From assembly GCA_036478595.1 (NCBI GenBank), contig JAZGEF010000018.1, positions 1 to 64,000 on the forward strand: a stretch of 64,000 bases of DNA, in the 5' to 3' direction. Positions within the stretch are counted from its first letter, which is position 1. Every line of letters begins with the position of its first letter. The DNA is from Granulosicoccus sp036478595 (lineage in GTDB: Bacteria > Pseudomonadota > Gammaproteobacteria > Granulosicoccales > Granulosicoccaceae). Below the pieces are notes generated by a model. It searched no databases and was not told the DNA's origin. It saw only the letters and a list, made by a program, of their open reading frames with translations. A program made the translations under genes and the position numbers. Shown piece by piece: positions 58,373-64,000 of the stretch.

Positions 58373-59542
58373 ATGTCAGATAAATCCTATTTACAATGGC
58401 CGTTTTTTGAGGAACGACACCGTCAGCTCGCACAAGCACTAGAAATATGGGCGGCGGAACACTTAAGCAATCTTGATCATAGCGATACAGACGAACTGTG
58501 CAAATCACTGGTTAAAGCGCTTGGTGACGGTGGCTGGTGCCAACATACTGGAGTTGATCCTGCAGACCCTGGGTCTACTCTTGATGTCAGAAGTTTATGT
58601 CTTATTCGCGAAACACTTGCAAGGCATGATGGGCTTGCTGATTTTTCTTTTGCGATGCAGGGCTTGGGTACGGGCGCCATTTCTCTGTTTGGCACGACGC
58701 AACAAAGAAACCAATGGTTAACCGCTACACGCTCTGGTGGTGCGATTTCAGCATTTGCCTTAACTGAGTCGCAATCCGGTTCTGATGTCGCTAACTTAGC
58801 TATGAGTGCAACACGTGAAAGCGATGGCTACGTACTCAACGGCGAAAAGACATGGATATCGAACGGTGGCATTGCGGATATGTATACGGTGTTTGCTCGT
58901 ACAGGCGACGCGCCAGGCGCCAAAGGGTTATCTGCCTTCATCGTACCGGCGGATACCACTGGTCTGGACGTGGCTGAACGGTTAGAGACTATCGCACCTC
59001 ATCCGCTTGCTACGCTTGAATTTAACGATTGCCGAATACCAAGCTCAGCACTACTAGGTAAACAAGGAGATGGTTTTAAAATCGCAATGTCGGTACTGGA
59101 TATTTTTAGGCCAACGGTTGCAGCTGCTGCGCTTGGTTTCGCAAGATGTGCTTTCGATGAGGCGTTGGGTAGGGTTAATGAAAGGAAGATACAAGGCACC
59201 GCTTTGGCAGAATTTCAAATGGTACAAGGGCATATTGCAGATATGGCGCTGAGCATTGATGCCAGTGCGTTACTTGTATACCGAGCAGCCTGGCTTAAAG
59301 ACATCGGCGCTCCACGCATCACACGAGAGGCCGCTATGGCCAAGCTATTTTCCACCGAGCAAGCCCAAAAAGTGATTGATCAAGCTGTTCAGCTGCATGG
59401 CGGTGACGGTGTCAGATTTGGTACTACGGTTGAGAAGCTGTATCGTGAAATACGAGCCCTAAGAATATACGAAGGGGCTTCGGATGTTCAAAAGATCATA
59501 ATTGCGCGTCAAGCATTGGCCGCACACCAAGGAGAACAATGA
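58373..59542 (+). CDS. Acyl-CoA dehydrogenase
   Basis: 389 residues, the standard flavoprotein size. The FAD/substrate signature is SAFALTESQSGSDVANLAMS near residue 128. LNGEKTWISNGGIADMYTVF near 155 is the beta-domain. QLHGGDGVRFGTTVEKLYRE and IRALRIYEGASDVQKIIIAR near 365 contain the catalytic base Glu in the YEG position typical of short-chain members. It oxidises a CoA ester at C2-C3, passing electrons to ETF. In this operon it probably acts on the alicyclic or ring-opened product of the monooxygenase/reductase. Confidence 0.94.
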   Translation: MSDKSYLQWPFFEERHRQLAQALEIWAAEHLSNLDHSDTDELCKSLVKALGDGGWCQHTGVDPADPGSTLDVRSLCLIRETLARHDGLADFSFAMQGLGTGAISLFGTTQQRNQWLTATRSGGAISAFALTESQSGSDVANLAMSATRESDGYVLNGEKTWISNGGIADMYTVFARTGDAPGAKGLSAFIVPADTTGLDVAERLETIAPHPLATLEFNDCRIPSSALLGKQGDGFKIAMSVLDIFRPTVAAAALGFARCAFDEALGRVNERKIQGTALAEFQMVQGHIADMALSIDASALLVYRAAWLKDIGAPRITREAAMAKLFSTEQAQKVIDQAVQLHGGDGVRFGTTVEKLYREIRALRIYEGASDVQKIIIARQALAAHQGEQ

Positions 59543-61155
59543 TGCTTGGACCAACAGCTCATACAGATACGTTTTCTAGAACTAATTTGCCGCCAGAAGC
59601 CCTCTGGCCAGAGTTTTTATTGGACGATTTTCAATATCCAGATCACCTGAATGTTGCAGTTGAACTCACTGATAATATGGTTGACAAAGGGTTCGGGGAT
59701 AACACAGCATTAATTGGCAACGGGCGTCACCGAACCTATAAAGAGCTTACCGATTGGACGAATCGTTTGGCTCATGTGTTGGTTGATGATTTAGGAGTAA
59801 AGCCGGGTAACCGGGTACTGATACGTTCAGCAAATACACCCGCAATGGTTGCCTGTTGGTTGGCTGCAACTAAAGCAGGTGCTGTGGTGGTAAACACCAT
59901 GCCTATGTTGCGCGCAAAAGAACTCTCACAGATTGTCGATATCGCTGAGATCACCCATGCCTTATGCGACAGTCGCTTACTAAGCGAACTCGAAGAGCTA
60001 AAACATACTAGCAATACACTAAGCCAAATCATGAGCTTTGACGGAAGCCAAAATCATGACTCCGAACTGGATCGCCTGGCGCTTGAAAAGCCGGTTAAGT
60101 TCGATGCTGTTGATACCGGACGTGATGATGTAGCGCTATTGGGATTTACTTCTGGTACAACAGGCGTACCTAAAGCGACAATGCACTTTCATCGTGATTT
60201 AATGATAATCGCTGATGGCTATGCAAAGGAGATACTGGGGGTCACTCCTGAAGATATTTTCGTAGGCTCCCCTCCGTTAGCATTCACGTTTGGCTTAGGT
60301 GGCTTAGCCATATTTCCGTTGAGATTCGGTGCAACAGCAACTCTACTGGAAACCGCCAGCCCACCCAATATGATCCAAATCATCGAGAAGTACAAAGCGA
60401 CAGTATGCTTTACAGCACCAACCGCTTATCGATACATGCTGGCGGCAATGGATGAAGGTGCAGATCTATCTAGCTTGCGTGCCGCCGTTTCCGCAGGCGA
60501 AACATTGCCAGCACCCGTTTATAAAGAATGGATTGATAAAACCGGTAAGCCAATGCTTGATGGTATTGGTGCGACTGAAATGTTGCATATTTTCATATCA
60601 AACCGTTTTGATGACCATACTCCTGCTTGTACGGGCCGCCCAGTGTCGGGATACGAAGTTAAGGTGATTGATGAGAATAACAACGCCGTACCCAACGGCA
60701 CTGTCGGCAGATTATTGGTTAAAGGTCCAACCGGGTGCAGATATTTAGCTGACGATCGGCAGTCTAATTATGTGCTCGATGGGTGGAATATAACCGGTGA
60801 TAGCTTCTCAGTGGACGACGACGGTTACCTCCATTTTGCTGCACGCAACGACGATATGATTATCTCCGGTGGTTACAACATTGCAGGTCCGGAGGTAGAG
60901 GCTGCATTGCTAGCGCACCCATCGGTATCAGAATGCGCCGTGGTTGCAGCATCTGATGAAGAGCGTGGATCCATTGTTCAGGCGCATGTCGTACTCAAAG
61001 AGGGCGTTGAGCAATCCGATAGCACCGTTTTAAAACTTAAAGATCATGTAAAGGCCACTATCGCACCCTACAAGTACCCTCGATCAGTTGTTTTTTGCAA
61101 CAGTTTGCCGAAAACAGCAACCGGCAAGATCCAACGATATTTATTAAAGTCCTAA
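59539..61155 (+). CDS. 2-aminobenzoate-CoA ligase-like enzyme
   Basis: 538-residue AMP-forming ligase of the benzoate-CoA ligase branch. LLGFTSGTTGVPKATMHFHR near residue 202, SAGETLPAPVYKEWIDKTGK near 320 and LDGIGATEMLHIFISNRFDD near 340 are the diagnostic segments. The hinge region AARNDDMIISGGYNIAGPEV lies near 435, and the catalytic Lys is in LPKTATGKIQRYLL at the end. It overlaps the acyl-CoA dehydrogenase gene by 4 bp and lies in the same operon as the aminobenzoyl-CoA monooxygenase. The first step, anthranilate + CoA + ATP, is therefore the favoured assignment; salicylate or benzoate are alternatives. Confidence 0.88.
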   Translation: MMLGPTAHTDTFSRTNLPPEALWPEFLLDDFQYPDHLNVAVELTDNMVDKGFGDNTALIGNGRHRTYKELTDWTNRLAHVLVDDLGVKPGNRVLIRSANTPAMVACWLAATKAGAVVVNTMPMLRAKELSQIVDIAEITHALCDSRLLSELEELKHTSNTLSQIMSFDGSQNHDSELDRLALEKPVKFDAVDTGRDDVALLGFTSGTTGVPKATMHFHRDLMIIADGYAKEILGVTPEDIFVGSPPLAFTFGLGGLAIFPLRFGATATLLETASPPNMIQIIEKYKATVCFTAPTAYRYMLAAMDEGADLSSLRAAVSAGETLPAPVYKEWIDKTGKPMLDGIGATEMLHIFISNRFDDHTPACTGRPVSGYEVKVIDENNNAVPNGTVGRLLVKGPTGCRYLADDRQSNYVLDGWNITGDSFSVDDDGYLHFAARNDDMIISGGYNIAGPEVEAALLAHPSVSECAVVAASDEERGSIVQAHVVLKEGVEQSDSTVLKLKDHVKATIAPYKYPRSVVFCNSLPKTATGKIQRYLLKS

Positions 61156-61158
61156 GTC

Positions 61159-61566
61159 ATGTTTACGTTTACACAAAAAGTTCTTTTTAGGCACTGCGAT
61201 CCGGCAGGCATCGTATTTTACCCCAAATATTATGAAATGCTAAACGATGTTGTTGAAGAGTTTTTTGATTGCGAGCTTAACTACCCATTTAGGGAAGTCG
61301 TTGTTAATAATGGTGTGCCTGCGGCTCAAATAAACGCAACATTTTTTGCGCCAAGTCGGTTGGGCGATTGTCTTTATTTGGATCTTAAAATAACAAAGCT
61401 TGGCAGTACCAGTTTGAATTTAACTATTGATGCTCACTGCGAGGGTGAACGTCGTTTTTCGGCAGCATTGGTGTTGGTATATGTGAATAACATCGGCAAA
61501 TCAACATCATGGCCAGATTCAATACGTCAAACACTACAAAATCAAATGCACGGAGACAAACAATGA
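61159..61566 (+). CDS. 4-hydroxybenzoyl-CoA thioesterase-family hotdog protein
   Basis: 135-residue single hotdog domain. The motif FRHCDPAGIVFYPKYYEMLN near residue 10 matches the 4HBT family, with the catalytic Asp in CDPAGIV. INATFFAPSRLGDCLYLDLK and LVLVYVNNIGKSTSWP follow the usual strand order. It would hydrolyse an aromatic or alicyclic CoA ester, either as a pathway step or to relieve CoA trapping. Start is 3 bp after the ligase stop, and its own stop overlaps the RidA start. Confidence 0.9.
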   Translation: MFTFTQKVLFRHCDPAGIVFYPKYYEMLNDVVEEFFDCELNYPFREVVVNNGVPAAQINATFFAPSRLGDCLYLDLKITKLGSTSLNLTIDAHCEGERRFSAALVLVYVNNIGKSTSWPDSIRQTLQNQMHGDKQ

Positions 61567-61970
61567 CAAACAGCGTAATCCAGCCTGAAGGCTGGGCAAA
61601 AGCTAAAGGTTATGCTAACGGCGTACTAACAGAGGAAGGTTTGTTATTCGTCGGTGGTCAAATTGGCTGGAATGCTGATCAAGTGTTTGAAAGCGACGAC
61701 TTCATCGGCCAAATGGAGCAGACTCTGGTAAACATTATGACGGTGGTAACAGCGGCGGGAGGCACGGCTGCGGACATTGTGCGTTTAACCTGGTTTGTTA
61801 TTGATAAAAAGGAATACGCAGCAAGACAGAAAGAAGTTGGTGAAGTATACCGACGTGTTTTGGGCCGAAATTTCCCAGCAATGACTATGGTAGTTGTCGC
61901 AGGGTTGGTTGAAGATGAGGCGCTGATTGAAATTGAAGCCACAGCTACGTTAAGGCATATTCGGCCTTGA
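61563..61970 (+). CDS. RidA/YjgF-family protein lacking the canonical Arg
   Basis: 135 residues from ATG 61563, which overlaps the thioesterase stop (ATGA) and has CGGAG upstream. An in-frame ATG at 61509 would sit inside the previous gene. The Rid fold is clear: GYANGVLTEEGLLFVGGQIG, VVTAAGGTAADIVRLTWFVI and FPAMTMVVVAGLVEDEALIE, ending IEIEATATLR. In archetypal RidA an Arg after FPA binds the carboxylate of 2-aminoacrylate; here that position is Met. The protein is thus a non-deaminating or specialised Rid type. In this operon, deamination of an enamine/imine CoA ester is a natural role, where no free carboxylate needs binding. Confidence 0.88.
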   Translation: MTNSVIQPEGWAKAKGYANGVLTEEGLLFVGGQIGWNADQVFESDDFIGQMEQTLVNIMTVVTAAGGTAADIVRLTWFVIDKKEYAARQKEVGEVYRRVLGRNFPAMTMVVVAGLVEDEALIEIEATATLRHIRP

Positions 61971-62465
61971 TAAGCACTTGGCACAAAACCGTAGTGGACG
62001 ATAGCGTATAAATTTGTAGAAATGATCGGGTCTTAAATAGATGAGCCTTATCCTTGTTGATGTCATATAAATTCATTACTCTTGTTAGGATAATGTGCGA
62101 ATGAAAATGACGTTACGGGACTGGGGCTTGCTTGGCCATCTGTCAGTATTGTGGGGCGGATCCATCTTTAGACCTTGAGTGTATCCAGTATGCAAACTGT
62201 TATGTCCATTGTTGGCATGGCACTGTATTCCACAGCAAAAACCCAATAGATGCAGATCTTAAAATTCGTAATTTGTCGCATTGATGCCGTATGCGATGAA
62301 CCGAATAACACACCGCTATAATTAAAGTCTGCAAACTAAACTTGATTTATTATTTGCAAATGCATTTAAATTTGTCTAGCATCGAATATCCGATAGGCGT
62401 GTCAGCTATCACAAACAATAAGCTGCCAATACAAACTTGAGCAGGCTTTAAGGAGTAATTCAGAT
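61971..62465. other. Intergenic stretch with a transporter remnant and an AT-rich promoter zone
   Basis: About 495 bp. It holds a DMT-transporter N-terminal fragment at 62101-62178 with only degenerate sequence after it. The part before the next gene is AT-rich and includes the palindrome AAATGCATTT (62358-62367). TAAGGAG at about 62449-62455 is a ribosome site for the ATG at 62466. No intact gene was found. Confidence 0.5.
62101..62178 (+). pseudogene. DMT (EamA) transporter N-terminal remnant
   Basis: From ATG 62101 the frame reads MKMTLRDWGLLGHLSVLWGG then SIFRP and stop. LRDWGLLxLLSVLWGGSFF is the stereotyped opening of many EamA transporters. The frame is lost after 25 codons, and nothing of the remaining 270 residues can be recognised nearby. 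This is an inactive remnant, unrelated in sequence detail to the intact DMT gene at 19825. Confidence 0.55.
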
Positions 62466-63257
62466 ATGAGCGCATCCGATATTGTGAACAATCTAGGGGT
62501 TATGCTTCTCTCTGGTGGTGTGGAGGTTGTCGATTGTACAGGGGTTTTGGGGCCGGATACGCCTATACTGCAATTACCCCCAGACTTTGCAAAGAATACG
62601 CCTAAAGTTGAGATTCACAAAATTTCAGAATATGACGAAGACGGTCCTTTCTTCGCTTGGAACTGGATGGTGTTGGGTGAACACTCAGGAACACACTTTG
62701 ACGCGCCTCATCATTGGATTACTGGCAAAGACTACCCCGACGGATACACAGACAGTTTGGATGTGCAACGGTTGATAGCACCGGTGAATGTCATTGATTG
62801 CTCTAAACAAACCGCCGCCGACGAAGATTTCCTTTTAACTGCCGATGGTGTGAAAGCTTGGGAAAAACAGCATGGTGATATTGGGGCAGCTGAATGGGTT
62901 GTTATGCGCACCGATTGGGACAATCGTGTGGCGGATGAGGCGAAGTTTTTGAATGCAGACGACACTGGCCCTCATTCACCTGGGCCAACTCCCGAATGCA
63001 TGGAGTATTTGCTAAGTAAGAAAATAGTAGGTTGGGGAACACAGTGTATCGGGACGGATGCCGGCCAAGCGGGTGGTATGGAACCACCGTATCCTGCTCA
63101 TAATTTATTACACCGAGACAATTGCTTTGGTTTAGCAAGCCTTGCGAATTTAGATAAGCTTCCGGCAAAAGGGGCAGTATTGATTGCCGCGCCATTAAAA
63201 ATTAGTAACGGGACCGGCAGCCCTATCCGTGCACTGGCGCTGGTGCCTAAGGGATAA
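62466..63257 (+). CDS. Cyclase/kynurenine-formamidase-like hydrolase
   Basis: 263 residues. The metal motif HxGTHxDxPxH is in MVLGEHSGTHFDAPHHWITG near residue 72, and TDAGQAGGMEPPYPAHNLLH near 200 gives further conserved His/Glu. VVMRTDWDNRVADEAKFLN is another family segment. The family includes KynB, isatin hydrolase and related Mn/Zn amide or lactam hydrolases. Next to an anthranilate-type operon, formylkynurenine or isatin (isatinate hydrolysis leads towards anthranilate) is attractive, but specificity is not evident. It is separated from that operon by 495 bp and has its own ribosome site. Confidence 0.85.
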   Translation: MSASDIVNNLGVMLLSGGVEVVDCTGVLGPDTPILQLPPDFAKNTPKVEIHKISEYDEDGPFFAWNWMVLGEHSGTHFDAPHHWITGKDYPDGYTDSLDVQRLIAPVNVIDCSKQTAADEDFLLTADGVKAWEKQHGDIGAAEWVVMRTDWDNRVADEAKFLNADDTGPHSPGPTPECMEYLLSKKIVGWGTQCIGTDAGQAGGMEPPYPAHNLLHRDNCFGLASLANLDKLPAKGAVLIAAPLKISNGTGSPIRALALVPKG

Positions 63258-63263
63258 ATCAAG

Positions 63264-64000
63264 GTGGAACAGTTTGACCACCTGATCATTGGCTCAGGCA
63301 TCAATTCCCTTGTAGCTGCCGCCTTGCTATCGCGTAAAGGTGATAGCGTTTTGGTTGTTGAACGTGAGGATCGCATCGGTGGGTGCATGTTTACCGATTC
63401 GATAACGTTACCTGGTTACCACCATGATGTCATGGCCACAACCTTCGTGCTTTTTTTAACAAGCCCTGCGCATGAGGCATTAGGGGAAGATTTAGCGAAG
63501 CACGGTATGACGTTTTGCCATAGCAAGCACCCAACTGCTGTGCTACGCCCTGACGGGTCTTCGTTAGTTTTAACGATGGATCGTTCATCCAATGTAGCGC
63601 AGTTCAATTTGTTGGCGGAGGGAGACGGTGATCAGTTCAACTCCGATTTGATCCGGATTGAGCAAGATGCCCCCTTCCTGTTTGCACTATTGGGTCAGCA
63701 GTTGTGGTCAAGGCAAACAGCAACTTTGTTGGCCAAACAAGCGTGGAAGAGAGGGCTATCTGGCCTCAAGGCGTTTTTTGGAGAAGCATTGGAACCTGCT
63801 CGAGGGTGGTTGGAGACGCGCTATCGCTCGACAACAATTCAGGCGTTGTGGGCGCCGTGGGTGTTACATGTGGGGCTCACTCCTGAGGCGAGTTATGGTG
63901 GGCAAATGGCGCGTGTCATTGCTTTCGCAATTGAGGCCGCTGGTGCGCCGATTATTAAGGGTGGAGCTGGTCAGGCGGCAGCAGCCTTTAGTTCGTTAAT
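63264..64000 (+). CDS. FAD-dependent oxidoreductase, phytoene-desaturase-like (truncated by window end)
   Basis: A frame open from GTG 63264 to the end of the window, over 245 codons. The dinucleotide motif is HLIIGSGINSLVAAALLSRK near residue 6, then VLVVEREDRIGGCMFTDSIT, the crtI/amine-oxidase-type second FAD motif. LPGYHHDVMATTFVLFLTSP is a family-typical stretch. The start is 6 bp after the hydrolase stop, so the two are probably co-expressed. Members oxidise carotenoids, amines or cyclic compounds; the function here is unknown. The C-terminal half lies outside the window. Confidence 0.8.
   Translation, partial: MEQFDHLIIGSGINSLVAAALLSRKGDSVLVVEREDRIGGCMFTDSITLPGYHHDVMATTFVLFLTSPAHEALGEDLAKHGMTFCHSKHPTAVLRPDGSSLVLTMDRSSNVAQFNLLAEGDGDQFNSDLIRIEQDAPFLFALLGQQLWSRQTATLLAKQAWKRGLSGLKAFFGEALEPARGWLETRYRSTTIQALWAPWVLHVGLTPEASYGGQMARVIAFAIEAAGAPIIKGGAGQAAAAFSSL

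Noticed and set aside
1..64000. CRISPR arrays, rRNA, tRNA, riboswitches or prophage genes
   Set aside because: I saw no regularly spaced repeats, no tRNA-like cloverleaf ends, no rRNA sequence and no phage structural genes.

Overview
The window looks like a chromosome segment of a metabolically versatile, probably marine, sulfur-oxidising gammaproteobacterium. Three things point that way. There is an aprMBA operon for dissimilatory APS reductase. There is a divergent ilvY/ilvC pair in which IlvC is the long class II form typical of gammaproteobacteria. There is also much machinery for organic solutes: choline sulfatase, a DgcA-like demethylase, a tripartite tricarboxylate transporter and aromatic catabolism. 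I cannot name the genus. No rRNA, tRNA, CRISPR array or complete mobile element was seen.

Layout. Positions 1-5.6 kb are on the minus strand: a decayed metallo-beta-lactamase gene, a MATE exporter, a malonyl-CoA synthetase with a MarR regulator behind a perfect 32-bp palindrome, and a B12-binding radical SAM protein. Positions 5.9-9.2 kb hold aprM-aprB-aprA, ending in a strong terminator. A co-directional set follows (9.2-11.6 kb): an unknown protein, a SlyD-like isomerase, a TPR protein and a 53-residue protein. At 11.7-14.3 kb come an EEP-family phosphodiesterase/nuclease and gamma-glutamyltransferase, then an IS66 scar. A polar amino-acid ABC transporter (14.8-17.8 kb) diverges from a choline sulfatase (17.9-19.4 kb). 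Next are a DMT transporter and a eukaryote-like UMP/CMP kinase fused to an extra N-terminal domain (20.7-21.8 kb). Positions 22-31 kb are mixed: DgcA-like flavoprotein, aminotransferase, NmrA-like protein, peptidases, TSUP exporter and ModF. ilvY/ilvC and a cytochrome P450 occupy 30.9-35.0 kb.

Positions 35.5-48.9 kb form a catabolic region around an IclR regulator. One side has a class III aminotransferase and an MBL hydrolase. The other has tctCBA, an aldehyde dehydrogenase, a UPF0261 protein and the homoprotocatechuate meta-cleavage genes hpaE, hpaD, an FAH-family gene and hpaH. I infer that an aromatic amine or acid is imported, turned into a homoprotocatechuate-type catechol and cleaved. 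hpaF, hpaI and the aromatic hydroxylase are not in the window.

Positions 49.8-64.0 kb form an aryl-CoA region. It has a benzoate-CoA-ligase-family enzyme, a FadB-like fusion, and a tightly overlapped operon from 54.0 to 62.0 kb. That operon encodes a monooxygenase/old-yellow-enzyme fusion, SDR, MarR, enoyl-CoA hydratase, acyl-CoA dehydrogenase, aryl-CoA ligase, thioesterase and a RidA-family protein. The best reading is aerobic CoA-dependent degradation of 2-aminobenzoate (anthranilate). A kynurenine-formamidase-like hydrolase and a truncated FAD oxidoreductase close the window.

A recurring feature is gene remains in the spaces between intact genes: MBL hydrolase, IS66, class III aminotransferase, isochorismatase-family and DMT-transporter fragments, plus weaker cases. 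This suggests continuing loss of redundant accessory genes.
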